Positions 17,473 through 26,468 of a stretch of 64,000 nt of DNA are shown piece after piece (the first letter of the stretch is position 1; every line of letters begins with the position of its first letter). The DNA lies in the NCBI RefSeq assembly GCF_002104475.1, contig NZ_NBOF01000003.1:434001-498000 (forward strand), in the 5' to 3' direction. A model generated the notes under the pieces. It did no database searches. It saw only the letters and a program-made list of their open reading frames with translations, and had not been told where the DNA came from. This DNA comes from Cognaticolwellia mytili. GTDB lineage: Bacteria; Pseudomonadota; Gammaproteobacteria; Enterobacterales; Alteromonadaceae. Made by a program: the position numbers and the translations under genes.

Positions 17473-18228
17473 ATGAGTTACAAGTTTTTCAGTATTATTT
17501 TATTTGTTTATTTATATTCTGCGTTAGCCAATGCGAAGACTATTATTAGCCCTGAGCATCAAGTTAATTTAGTTGAGGTGTATAGCTCACAGGGATGTAG
17601 CAGCTGTCCACCGGCAGAGCGCTGGTTAGGGCAGTTTATTAATGCACCCAAGTTATTTACTTCATTCATTCCAATTAACTTTCATGTTGACTATTGGGAT
17701 TACTTGGGTTGGAAAGATCCATATGCCAATGCTAAATTTACCAAGCGCCAACGCCGTTATAATATCCTAGGTCATGCAAGAACGATCGCAACACCAGGGT
17801 TTATTGTTAATGGTAAAGGCTGGGAGGGCTGGTTTAGAGGGCAAAATTTACCAATAAATAATGATAAGAAAGTAGGTCGGTTAACGATAAATCTTGAAGA
17901 AGACACTGTCAAAGATATCAGCGTTGCCGATATTAAATTTGCTGCAATAGCTAATGCACCAAATAACGGGCGTGTGCATTTGGCTGTTCTAGCTTTTAAT
18001 CAAAAGACCTCGGTTATACGCGGTGAAAACAGAGGTAAACAACTACCACATGACTTTGTTGTTATTGGTTATGAAACCGAAAAAGCACAGCGAAAAAATA
18101 ATTATTTTACGGCTAAACTAACTTTACCTAATGTAGAGAAATTTCAATCAGTAAAAAAAGCATTAGTGGTTTGGATTTCAAGTGACGAAGACCCAAGCCC
18201 GATACAAGCAGCAGGAGATTGGCTTTAA
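17473..18228 (+). CDS. DUF1223 secreted thioredoxin-like protein
   Basis: 251 residues. A signal peptide covers residues 1-21 (cleavage near ALANA-K). The mature start VNLVEVYSSQGCSSCPPAER carries a CxxC pair in a thioredoxin-like context, followed by HVDYWDYLGWKDPYA and TPGFIVNGKGW, all hallmarks of the DUF1223 family. The protein is periplasmic and probably redox-active; the substrate is unknown. AAGAGAAG precedes the ATG. Confidence 0.85.
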   Translation: MSYKFFSIILFVYLYSALANAKTIISPEHQVNLVEVYSSQGCSSCPPAERWLGQFINAPKLFTSFIPINFHVDYWDYLGWKDPYANAKFTKRQRRYNILGHARTIATPGFIVNGKGWEGWFRGQNLPINNDKKVGRLTINLEEDTVKDISVADIKFAAIANAPNNGRVHLAVLAFNQKTSVIRGENRGKQLPHDFVVIGYETEKAQRKNNYFTAKLTLPNVEKFQSVKKALVVWISSDEDPSPIQAAGDWL

Positions 18229-18499
18229 ATGAATTTAATGTTGGTATATGTAACTGCTCGTGGTGCAAATGTGTTTGTAATTGGTTTTTCATAGCAGACA
18301 CTATTTATAAACGAGTGGCTACCTAAATGTTTTACTTGAACGATAAGCTAATTGCAGCACACCCAATGGCGCAATGTTTTATTTAGTGAAAAAAATTGCG
18401 CAGATCCGAAAACTAGAACTTATTCAGAGATTTTTTTTTAACCTCGCTATACTAGCAGGCCGTTGAGAGTGATAACTAAGTGTCAGGTAGCTTGTAACA

Positions 18500-19297
18500 A
18501 TGAGCAAATCAATTCTTTTTCATACTATTTTCCCGCATAAAACCAGCAGGGTGTGGGTCGTTTTTGTTCATGGTGCTGGTGGTAGTTCAGCGATATGGTT
18601 CCGTCAGCTCAGAGCTTATCAAAAAGAATATAATGTTCTTTTGCTCGATCTTCGTGGCCATGGGAAGTCGGGGCATCTCGTTAAAACGTTTGTTGATGGT
18701 AATTACTCATTCAACAAAGTATCTGAAGATATTATTGATGTTTTAGATCACAACAACATTGCTAGCGCGCATTTTGTTGGTATCTCTTTGGGTACTATTA
18801 TCATTCGTAATATTGCTGAAATTGCCCCTGAATACGTTTCAAGTATGGTTTTAGGCGGCGCTATTACGCGTTTTAACACCCGCAGTAATACCTTAGTGTA
18901 CCTCGGGAATTTCTTTAAGCATTGTTTACCATACATGTGGTTATATCGTTTATTTGCTTTTATTATGATGCCGAGAAAACGCCATAAAGAATCTCGACTT
19001 TTATTTGTTCGTGAAGCAAAACGTTTGTGTCAGAAAGAGTTTCTTCGTTGGTTTAAGTTGGCTATGGACGTTAACCCTTTAATGCATCATTTTAAAGAGA
19101 AAGAAATTGATATTCCTATTCTTTATATTATGGGTAAAGAAGATCACATGTTTCTTGGGCCAGTAAAAGAAATGGTTCAAAAGCATAAAAACAGTTTATT
19201 ACATACAATTAGCAAGTGTGGTCACGTATGTAATGTTGAAAACCCAGATGTTTTTAATCAACACTCATTAGCTTTTATCGCTCGGCAGGGTAACTAA
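18500..19297 (+). CDS. Alpha/beta hydrolase
   Basis: 265 residues with a complete alpha/beta-hydrolase fold signature. The oxyanion loop is FVHGAGGSSAIWFRQL, followed by DLRGHGKSG, the nucleophile elbow GISLG with Ser at about residue 95, the acid in ILYIMGKEDHMF (Asp), and the base in KCGHVCNVENPD (His). The cap region (about 130-200) is basic and aromatic. The substrate cannot be told from sequence. It stands alone between DUF1223 and the ABC/M1 module, with convergent transcription into the shared terminator at 19443. Confidence 0.85.
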   Translation: MSKSILFHTIFPHKTSRVWVVFVHGAGGSSAIWFRQLRAYQKEYNVLLLDLRGHGKSGHLVKTFVDGNYSFNKVSEDIIDVLDHNNIASAHFVGISLGTIIIRNIAEIAPEYVSSMVLGGAITRFNTRSNTLVYLGNFFKHCLPYMWLYRLFAFIMMPRKRHKESRLLFVREAKRLCQKEFLRWFKLAMDVNPLMHHFKEKEIDIPILYIMGKEDHMFLGPVKEMVQKHKNSLLHTISKCGHVCNVENPDVFNQHSLAFIARQGN

Positions 19298-19442
19298 CGT
19301 TTTACTTACAGAAAGTAGAATGATTGATATTAACAAGCAGTGCTTAATTTGTTAGCTTGACTTGTTAATACCATACAGTGTTTTGAAACGTTTGATTGGT
19401 ATAAAAATAGAATTATATAACTAAGAAAGTAGTAAAACAGAC

Positions 19443-19470
19443 AAAAGTCACTAGCATATGTGTGACTTTT
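19443..19470. terminator. Bidirectional terminator between hydrolase and ABC/M1 gene
   Basis: AAAAGTCAC (19443-19451) pairs with GTGACTTTT (19462-19470) around a 10-nt loop. It sits between two converging genes and has short U runs either way. Confidence 0.7.
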
Positions 19471-19490
19471 ATCTAGCTAATAGAAAAGTG

Positions 19491-22400
19491 TTATAGACGA
19501 TAAATATTGTCAGCACTGTCTCTATCAATGAGTTTTACAAAAGGGTCAATCCCAACATATTTAGGTATTTCCTTAACCACCAAATTAATAATGTTCTTAC
19601 CAGTTTTAATTGGGTGTTTATCTAAATAAATAACAATGTTTTCAGCAGATAAATCTTCGGGATCTGCGTTGAATAACCCGATATCAATCATGTCAGAAAA
19701 TTCTTCTTCGGTTTCTAGGCCTTGCCCGTCAGCTCGTTTTAGTGAAGCGTCAACCGTGATTGTGATATCAAATTGTCCATCTTCCCTTTTAGTTGCTTCA
19801 ACGTTAGAGGTTTTAAGATCATAAAGCGTTATATGTTCAAATAAGCTACTTACAAAGGCTTTTTCGCTATCGTTATTCTCTTGATTAATAAATGCCATTA
19901 AGTCTATTGTGGTTGGATATGGTGTGCTTTGATATTTAAATTTAGCAAGAAAATCAGCTAATGCTTTATTTAAACGTTGTTCACCCATTCTATCTTTTAG
20001 CGACATCATGACCACTGAACCTTTGCGATAGTGAATATATTGTTGATTTTCACTGCGCATTAATGGCATTTCTTCAATAACCTCGACACTACGCCCGCGA
20101 AGGTAACGATCTAACTCGTATTTTAAAAATTTACGAATTTTCTCTGGGCCGTATTTTTTCTCCATCACCATTAAAGCAGAATATTGCGATAAACTTTCCG
20201 AAATAATAGCACTACCTTGTACATTGGCAGCGCCTACTTGATGGCCCCACCACTGATGAGCAACCTCGTGCGCCGTTACATAATAAACAGGATCAATGTT
20301 TTCAGGATCTCGTAAATCAGTAATGAAGCCTATATTTTCAGAATATGGCACGGTATTAGCAAAGCTTTGTGCAAACGAGCGATAACCAGGAAACTCAATA
20401 ATACGCATTTGCTTATGCTGATAAGGGCCAAATTGTTTAGTGAAGTAATCAATAGAGTCTCGAACTGATTCAATCATACGGTCGACATTCATGTGATGAT
20501 CTTGGTGATAATAGACTTCAATGTCTATACCTTTATATTGCTCGCTCTTCTTTTTTAAACGTGCAGACATGAATGAATAGAAGTTAACCATTGGTGCATT
20601 CATTTTATAATGAAATATACGGCGACCATTTTCTACCTTTTCACTTTGAATATAACCTGGCGCAATCGCGAATTGGTCTTCACTGGTTGAAACAGTGGCT
20701 TCAAAATCAATAAACGTGACACCTTTGCCAAAGAAGCTTTCATTGTAAAATTTCGATTCTTCTAGCTTATTGGCTCGTTGAATCGGTGCTAAATCACGCT
20801 TTCTACGTTCATGTCTGTCGGTTATTTGCCAGTCTGAGCGATAGCCAAATGTAGGGAAAAGTTCATAGTTATCTATGAAAGTACCATTCTCGACTAAAGT
20901 AAGGTCGTTACCGCCATCAGTAAAGCCTTGATGCTTTCTATGAACCTTTAATTGTCCTGTTCTTGATTCACCTGGTTGTAAAGGCCTATTAAATTCGAAC
21001 CATGCGGTGTTGTATTTATCATTAAACTCTTTAACTTCACCACCATCAATGATGACTTTCCAGTCTTTAGAAAATCGTGGTTGGGAAACTAAAAATCGAG
21101 TGATTTCCTTGTCACTCTTATTAATAACGGTTATATCTGCCGTTGCATTAATACGACGCTCGCTTGGGTATATATCCACTTTTGCATGGGTTTTAATAAT
21201 GGTTGGAATTTCATCATTTCTGTATTGAACATAAGCTTTTTCGTAATCGGAACGAAGATCTTCCAAATCGTCTTGAATAACGAATTCGTTTAATACACGT
21301 GTGTTGTAATGAATATAACTACCTGCACCAACAAATAGAGCTATACCTACCAACAGAGCAACTTTTCCAGAATTACCAATATAATAAGCGATATTTTTGA
21401 TGCGTGCTTTTAAAGACTGAGCAGGGCCCCTATGCCATAATGCGTAAGTCAACACCGATAAAATTATCGACATTCCCAACCAATACAACATATACCATGA
21501 GTGCGTGCCAAGAAAGGTACCATATTTATTAATATCAGAATAGAGTACTTGCGGCGCACCAGAAAACTGGAACATATTGTGATTAAAGCCGAAGTTACTT
21601 AATACAATGGTTGAAATGATGTAAAGAACAAACAGCATCATGCCAACGTACTTATTTGGGCTAACGACCTGCAAAAAGAAGGCAAGTACTGCTGTCATCA
21701 TCAGTGGGATTAAATTAACGTAGCCGAGTCGGATAATATATTGAGATAATTCTAAATTATCATAGCCACGAACTAGTTGGTTTAAAATAGTAACTGAAAT
21801 ACCAAAAACATAGAGTAATGCAAGTACTAAACTAATCGCAATAATTTTTGATAACCAAAATGTAATGTTGTTTACTGGGGCAGAATCAACAATATCACCC
21901 ATACCAGAATCACGCTCACGCCATACAACTTCTGCACTGTAATAGGCTAACACTATCATCATTAACAAGCCCGTTGAGCCAGAAATTAACTGAACCATGG
22001 TTTGTGTAATAGGCCAATTTGGTGTGCCAAATAGTTCTCTTGGGTCAATTAACGGCGCAACCAATGCAAAAACAGTAAACGCACCTAAAACAAGAAATGG
22101 CGCGCTAAAAATAACTTGTTTAATTTCAAATTTAATTCTTAAAAGTAAGTGGGCTGCGGTTTTAACTCCCTGGCTTTTAAAATTTACTTTGTTATTTAGT
22201 ATGTGGTCAGCGTAATCTTCAACCGCTTGCTTTTCTTTTTTCTTGGCTTTGTCTTTGGTCAGCTTTACCTTACGAGTAAAGCCGCCAAATGCGGCCATAA
22301 TTATCATACTTGCTACTAACCATACTATGCGATTTTGCAACAATAATCCGCTAAGCTCAACGGTAGTATTGTTCTTATCAAACATTGTCCAATACCGAGT

Positions 22401-23066
22401 GACTTCGCTAAAAGTGTTGATGGCGAATGGGTCAGCTAATGCAACAATAGTGCGATATTCAGGGTCTGAAAATAACTGCCCGGCAACGGTATATAAAATA
22501 AAAAAACCAACAGCGACAAGGTAGACCGCCATCATGCTTCTAAAACGAATCGCGACAGCATAGAACATACAAGACAATACGAATAGTGTCGGCAGTGCTA
22601 GATAAAAGTAGGCGGTTAAGTAGTAAGTTAAATTTGTGTCACCTAAACGCTCGGTGTCAACCCAACCTGCTAAACTGCCTAATGTGGTACCAATGAATAT
22701 GCCTAGAGGTACAAAAGAAAAAATTGTTGCTACCATCGCAAACGAACCCAAAAAGCGACCAAGCTGGTAGCTGATAGGATTTATAGGTTTACTGTAGAGG
22801 AGCTCAGACATTTTTGTCGTATCATTTCTAGTTGCGGTACTTGCAACAAAATTGACCACCAAAAACATTGAAAAAAGTCCCATAATGACGAGGGTTTGTG
22901 CGATTGAAAAAGGACCGTTATAAAGTACATTACCACCGCCACCAATTTGTACGTTGTCACTTACTGTGGCAAAAAATGTCAGCAAGAAAAAAATCAAGCT
23001 GGTGACATAAAAAGATGGCTGACGAATAAAGTAACGCCATTCAAACATAAACATTTTAGCTAACAT
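19491..23066 (-). CDS. ABC permease fused to M1-family metallopeptidase (module 1)
   Basis: 1191 residues from the ATG at 23066. That start is chosen over 23120 because AAGGAG lies 6 bp before it and it removes overlap with the ATPase gene. The N-terminal ~570 residues hold two sets of about six helices (ABC-2-type permease), separated by a charged linker (VKLTKDKAKKKEKQ). Another helix lies at about 585-605. A large, presumably periplasmic, domain then includes the zinc site HEVAHQWWGHQ and a downstream Glu in SESLSQYSAL, plus YRKG as the M1 tyrosine region. The usual GAMEN motif is replaced by SENIG. This fits an ABC/M1-aminopeptidase fusion. The substrate, possibly a peptide, is unknown. 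Confidence 0.85.
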   Translation of the reverse strand: MLAKMFMFEWRYFIRQPSFYVTSLIFFLLTFFATVSDNVQIGGGGNVLYNGPFSIAQTLVIMGLFSMFLVVNFVASTATRNDTTKMSELLYSKPINPISYQLGRFLGSFAMVATIFSFVPLGIFIGTTLGSLAGWVDTERLGDTNLTYYLTAYFYLALPTLFVLSCMFYAVAIRFRSMMAVYLVAVGFFILYTVAGQLFSDPEYRTIVALADPFAINTFSEVTRYWTMFDKNNTTVELSGLLLQNRIVWLVASMIIMAAFGGFTRKVKLTKDKAKKKEKQAVEDYADHILNNKVNFKSQGVKTAAHLLLRIKFEIKQVIFSAPFLVLGAFTVFALVAPLIDPRELFGTPNWPITQTMVQLISGSTGLLMMIVLAYYSAEVVWRERDSGMGDIVDSAPVNNITFWLSKIIAISLVLALLYVFGISVTILNQLVRGYDNLELSQYIIRLGYVNLIPLMMTAVLAFFLQVVSPNKYVGMMLFVLYIISTIVLSNFGFNHNMFQFSGAPQVLYSDINKYGTFLGTHSWYMLYWLGMSIILSVLTYALWHRGPAQSLKARIKNIAYYIGNSGKVALLVGIALFVGAGSYIHYNTRVLNEFVIQDDLEDLRSDYEKAYVQYRNDEIPTIIKTHAKVDIYPSERRINATADITVINKSDKEITRFLVSQPRFSKDWKVIIDGGEVKEFNDKYNTAWFEFNRPLQPGESRTGQLKVHRKHQGFTDGGNDLTLVENGTFIDNYELFPTFGYRSDWQITDRHERRKRDLAPIQRANKLEESKFYNESFFGKGVTFIDFEATVSTSEDQFAIAPGYIQSEKVENGRRIFHYKMNAPMVNFYSFMSARLKKKSEQYKGIDIEVYYHQDHHMNVDRMIESVRDSIDYFTKQFGPYQHKQMRIIEFPGYRSFAQSFANTVPYSENIGFITDLRDPENIDPVYYVTAHEVAHQWWGHQVGAANVQGSAIISESLSQYSALMVMEKKYGPEKIRKFLKYELDRYLRGRSVEVIEEMPLMRSENQQYIHYRKGSVVMMSLKDRMGEQRLNKALADFLAKFKYQSTPYPTTIDLMAFINQENNDSEKAFVSSLFEHITLYDLKTSNVEATKREDGQFDITITVDASLKRADGQGLETEEEFSDMIDIGLFNADPEDLSAENIVIYLDKHPIKTGKNIINLVVKEIPKYVGIDPFVKLIDRDSADNIYRL

Positions 23067-23076
23067 AGCAAGCTCC

Positions 23077-23952
23077 TTATGTTGCGTTACGATGAGAGTG
23101 AAGCGTAGAAAAATAGACATCTTCTAAATTTGCTGGAGTCGTTTCAAAGCCAGAGGGTGTTTGCTCAGCCATCACGTGAATAATAGTTTGCCCTGCAAAT
23201 AAACGTTTTGAAATAACCGGCATTGACTTTTCAACCTCAATAGCCTCTTGCTGACTCATGGTTTTACGCCAAATTTGTCCGTTAAGTTTCTCTGTTAGTT
23301 CAATTGGATTGCCTTCAAGTAATATTTGGCCTGATGCTAATACTGCCATGTTAGGACATAACTCAGAAACATCATCAACAATGTGCGTAGAGAGAATAAT
23401 GACTTTTTCTTCACCTAAACTGACCAATAAATTATGAAATCTATTCCGCTCTTCAGGGTCTAAACCTGCGGTGGGCTCATCAACCACGAGTAGGTCAGGA
23501 TCGCCTAGTAGGGCCTGGGCAATACCAAAGCGTTGTCTCATTCCTCCTGAAAAGCCACTAACTGCTTTCTTTTTATGCTGATATAAGTTTGTATGTGCTA
23601 ACAAACCATCAACAGCCTCTTTACGCTCGGCTTTATTGCTAACTCCCTTTAATATCGCCATATGATCAAGCAAGTCATAGGCACTAATACGTGGATAGAC
23701 ACCAAAGTCTTGTGGCAAGTAGCCTAGGCGCTGACGCAAACTCTGTGGGTCATCGAGTACATCAATACCATCAAATGTGATTGAACCGCTATCTGCACTT
23801 TGCAGCGTTGAAATAGTTCGCATCAATGAAGATTTACCTGCTCCATTAGGACCTAACAGCCCATACATTCCTTTAGGGATATCTAAAGATACGTTGTTAA
23901 GTGCATGAACACCGTTATCATATGTTTTCGACAACTCTTTAATTTTTAACAT
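23077..23952 (-). CDS. ABC transporter ATPase (module 1)
   Basis: 291 residues. It has Walker A GPNGAGKSSLMR, Q-loop YLPQDFGVYP, signature FSGGMRQRFGIAQALLGDP, Walker B LLVVDEPTAGLDPEERNRF and H-loop LSTHIVDDVSEL. The tail after residue 205 is of the kind found in drug- or bacteriocin-type exporters and ABC-2 systems. It stops 10 bp before its fused permease/peptidase partner, so the two form one operon. It is very close in sequence to the ATPase of module 2 at 26469 (both share NGVxAxxxVSLDI and NRFHNLL), so the modules are paralogues. Confidence 0.92.
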   Translation of the reverse strand: MLKIKELSKTYDNGVHALNNVSLDIPKGMYGLLGPNGAGKSSLMRTISTLQSADSGSITFDGIDVLDDPQSLRQRLGYLPQDFGVYPRISAYDLLDHMAILKGVSNKAERKEAVDGLLAHTNLYQHKKKAVSGFSGGMRQRFGIAQALLGDPDLLVVDEPTAGLDPEERNRFHNLLVSLGEEKVIILSTHIVDDVSELCPNMAVLASGQILLEGNPIELTEKLNGQIWRKTMSQQEAIEVEKSMPVISKRLFAGQTIIHVMAEQTPSGFETTPANLEDVYFSTLHSHRNAT

Positions 23953-24616
23953 TGTTACTCCTTGATTATATTTATTTTTATTATATTAACTAATCATTTC
24001 TTATTGGGTGGATTATTACAAGCGAGATAGGGTTTATTTTGTTACTTCCTGTGTTTTCAGTTATGTGAATAGCAAAACCACTTGAAAATACAGCTTTAGG
24101 TGGCTGAGTGTTGCTATTTTGCTTTCGTTGCTCTGTACTTACGGCTCGCATTAGGCGTTTGTAATATTATCAAGGTATGAAAAATTATGCTTTAATGATG
24201 AGTACTATGCTTGAACAGAAATAGTCGCAAGAAGATTAAAATTAGTTGAAATTTTGAGATTGTTTTACAGCCATTTGCCTTTATTTATATAAAGGCAGAG
24301 TTTTGTTATGTGGTTGTTCCACAGGAAAAGGTGATAAGACGGTAAAAATTTTCAACAAACACTGCTAAAAAAGTTTCACTATTTATTGCCTATATAGAGA
24401 TGGATATTTAGCGTGTGCAGGATGCAGGAGCTGTAAGATACATTTGATCAGAATGACTAGCCTCAATTAAAACGCTTTTGTATTGAACGGAATTTGACCA
24501 CAAAGGTTCAACAGACCTGAGGAAATTTAGTTTTATTGTAAATAATCAAAGGTCTCTAAATATGATTATGATAAAATTTAACTAATCCGAAATGTTATCG
24601 TGAAGAGGTTAATTGA
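23953..24616. other. Intergenic, no intact gene seen
   Basis: About 660 bp between module 1 and the miaE fragment. One small hairpin (TGCCTTTA 24276-24283 with TAAAGGCA 24290-24297) has no proper T run. All frames are broken. The last ~55 bp resemble the region just before the intact miaE (TATGATAAAATTTA against TATGGTAAAGTTGA), so they are probably the fragment's old promoter. No LytTR-like repeats are seen before the module 1 ATPase. Confidence 0.5.
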
Positions 24617-24748
24617 ATGTCGAGCCAAAAATTGTTAGCACCAATTTTTTCATTTCTAAAGTGTTAAACCTAGCGGAAGGAATAGATGGAGCCTGGAAAC
24701 CTAAGTATTGTACTTATTGACCACCTTATTTTTGAGCTAAATGTAAAT
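24617..24748 (+). pseudogene. miaE: 5' fragment of a second miaE, truncated and broken
   Basis: From the ATG at 24617 the plus strand reads MSSQKLLAPIFSFLKC, against MTTEKLLAPIQSFLKC at the start of the intact miaE at 32158 (12 of 16 identical). It then meets in-frame stops at 24665, 24671 and 24683. It resumes in the same frame with NLSIVLIDHLIFELNV against NLPIILIDHLICELKA (11 of 16; about 65% at DNA level over that stretch by hand count). The middle is 9 bp shorter than in miaE. Homology ends about 10 bp before the stop of the convergent lytR gene. Differences are largely synonymous, so it evolved as a working gene in some lineage before being cut off. Confidence 0.85.
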
Positions 24749-24757
24749 ATGTGCAAG

Positions 24758-25480
24758 TTAAGTTATTGACAACAAGTTATTCTCTATTAAATGTCGTATA
24801 TTGCCTTTATATACTCTGCCTATAGGCAGTGAAGTATCATCGAGTTTTATTTCATTAGCACTGATTAATGTCATTGCTTGATGAGCAACAATGTAAGATC
24901 TGTGTATACGGCTAAAATCTTCCTTAGGTAACAGTTTCTCAAAATCTGAAATTTTCATCTGGCTTAATATATGTCGATTTTTTAGATTAACCGACGTGTA
25001 GTTACCTTCAGCTTTAATGTAGTCAATGTCACTCAAGGCTACTTTATGATTTTTCTTCTCATCTTTAATAAAAATACTTTTATCAATAGGTAAATCTGTT
25101 GAGGATGTGGGCTCTGGAATTGTTGATATGTTGCCCATGACTTTTTGAATTGACTTAAAAAAGCGTTCAAAGTTGAAGGGTTTAAGTAAGTAGTCGGCAA
25201 TAGTATATTCGTAGCTTTCTAAAGCATGTTCTTTATGGGCCGAAATAATGATAATTTGTGGCGGATTGGCTAATGTTTTTAAAAACTCAAAACCATTCAA
25301 TTTCGGCATATTAATATCTAAAAAGATTAAATCGACCTGTTGAGTTTTAAGTAAGGGCAGAGCTGACATGGCATTATGGCAATTACCTATTAGTTTCATG
25401 TAATCGAGTTCATCGGCAAACTTTTCAATTAAAGTGTGGGCTATAGGTTCATCATCAATAATTAAGTAGTTTATTTGCAT
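24758..25480 (-). CDS. LytTR-family response regulator
   Basis: 240 residues. The receiver domain is at about 1-120, with acidic DDEP, the phospho-acceptor Asp in LIFLDINMPKLNGFEF, and Lys in YLLKPFNF. The LytTR DNA-binding domain is at about 140-238, with the family sequences DIDYIKAEGNYTSVNL, RIHRSYIVAH and LPIGRVYKGN. It lies 23 bp after the LytS-type kinase gene in one operon. It probably controls the adjacent ABC/M1 module(s). Three phased CGTT repeats between this operon and module 2 are a plausible target. Confidence 0.92.
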   Translation of the reverse strand: MQINYLIIDDEPIAHTLIEKFADELDYMKLIGNCHNAMSALPLLKTQQVDLIFLDINMPKLNGFEFLKTLANPPQIIIISAHKEHALESYEYTIADYLLKPFNFERFFKSIQKVMGNISTIPEPTSSTDLPIDKSIFIKDEKKNHKVALSDIDYIKAEGNYTSVNLKNRHILSQMKISDFEKLLPKEDFSRIHRSYIVAHQAMTLISANEIKLDDTSLPIGRVYKGNIRHLIENNLLSIT

Positions 25481-25503
25481 AATGTTTATTTAGTTGTGGA
25501 CAA

Positions 25504-26283
25504 TTAGGTTAAATCAATCATAACTTTGGCTATATAGCGATTATCTTCTATAAGGCGAGTATATTGATGTTTCTTTGGAAAAAGTAATGTTAAGCGGCGC
25601 GATAAATTTTCAGTCCCTAAGCCACCAAAGGCACGCTTAGCTTTATTTTTATCATGTACCGATTTATCGAAATTATTCTCTATCGTAAAAGTAATTTTTG
25701 TTTTACTTGTTTGTAGTGAAAAAAGAATATACTGGTGTTCTAATTGACTATCAACACCATGTTTAAAAGCATTTTCTAATAAGTTTATAAATAGTAATGG
25801 CGGAATACGTTGTTGGCTATCTTCTATATTTTTCTCAAAATTTATATCGAGTTTGTTTTTATAGCGAATAACATTGAGCTCAATAAAATTTTCTAGATAT
25901 TCAACTTCATCGGTTATTGTTACCGTATTTTTTCGTCCTTCATAAATGGTAAAGCGCATCATTTGTGAAAGCTTGTAGATCACCTCTTGGGTATGTTCAG
26001 ATTTTTCAGCCGCTAAGCCGTATAAATTGTTCAAAGTATTAAAGAAAAAGTGTGGGTTTATTTGGCTCTTTAACAGATTAAGTTCAGACTTTAGTGTTTC
26101 TTCATGTAAGTGCGCAATATGTTGCTGTTGCTTGTAACGGTCATTCAATAAATAAACCAGCGGTATCATTAATGAAAAGGTTAGAAACATGAGCAATATG
26201 TCACGGTTAGCCATTTGATAAATCGCGTAAAGTACCAGTGAATATACTGAAATAAAAAGAATAGTTTTTAATGAAGACTTCAA
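25504..26283 (-). CDS. LytS/YehU-type sensor histidine kinase
   Basis: 259 residues. Two short membrane helices lie at about 7-23 and 29-46, with almost no periplasmic loop. A coil then leads to the His_kinase domain, with phospho-acceptor His in QINPHFFFNTLNNLYGL, N box LLENAFKHG and G box FGGLGTENLSRRL. The tiny sensor region means it probably senses within the membrane or via a partner such as the neighbouring ABC permease, as in bacteriocin- and peptide-sensing systems; this is inference. Translation appears to start at TTG, with AGGTGA four bases before it. It is the first gene of the kinase-regulator operon and is divergent from module 2. Confidence 0.88.
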   Translation of the reverse strand: MKSSLKTILFISVYSLVLYAIYQMANRDILLMFLTFSLMIPLVYLLNDRYKQQQHIAHLHEETLKSELNLLKSQINPHFFFNTLNNLYGLAAEKSEHTQEVIYKLSQMMRFTIYEGRKNTVTITDEVEYLENFIELNVIRYKNKLDINFEKNIEDSQQRIPPLLFINLLENAFKHGVDSQLEHQYILFSLQTSKTKITFTIENNFDKSVHDKNKAKRAFGGLGTENLSRRLTLLFPKKHQYTRLIEDNRYIAKVMIDLT

Positions 26284-26346
26284 ATGTTCACCTATGTTAA
26301 ACCGTAGCAGTAATTATAATTATTGCTTTTAATGACATTTAAACGG

Positions 26347-26396
26347 TACGTTCAACTGTAATTGTTGTCGTTCGTCCACCTTTAAACGTCGTTAGA
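26347..26396. promoter_or_regulatory. Putative LytTR operator: three phased CGTT repeats
   Basis: TACGTTCAA (26347), GTCGTTCGT (26367) and GTCGTTAGA (26388) share a CGTT core at spacings of 20 and 21 bp, i.e. two helical turns on one face. LytTR regulators bind short direct repeats with about this phasing, and the second repeat also resembles the AlgR-type CGTTCGTC. The site lies between the divergent lytS-type and ABC module 2 starts, where autoregulation and control of module 2 would both make sense. Confidence 0.5.
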
Positions 26397-26468
26397 CATT
26401 ACGTCATTTACTTCATTTTTATCAATTGTACACTACGACTATATTAAATCGATACCCAAAGGCAAATG

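Noticed and set aside
19491-23120. Start of the module 1 permease gene at 23120
   Set aside because: It would overlap the ATPase gene by 44 bp. The ATG at 23066 has AAGGAG at ideal distance.
24276-24297. Terminator in the gap before the miaE fragment
   Set aside because: An 8-bp stem without a T run and with no gene ending near it.
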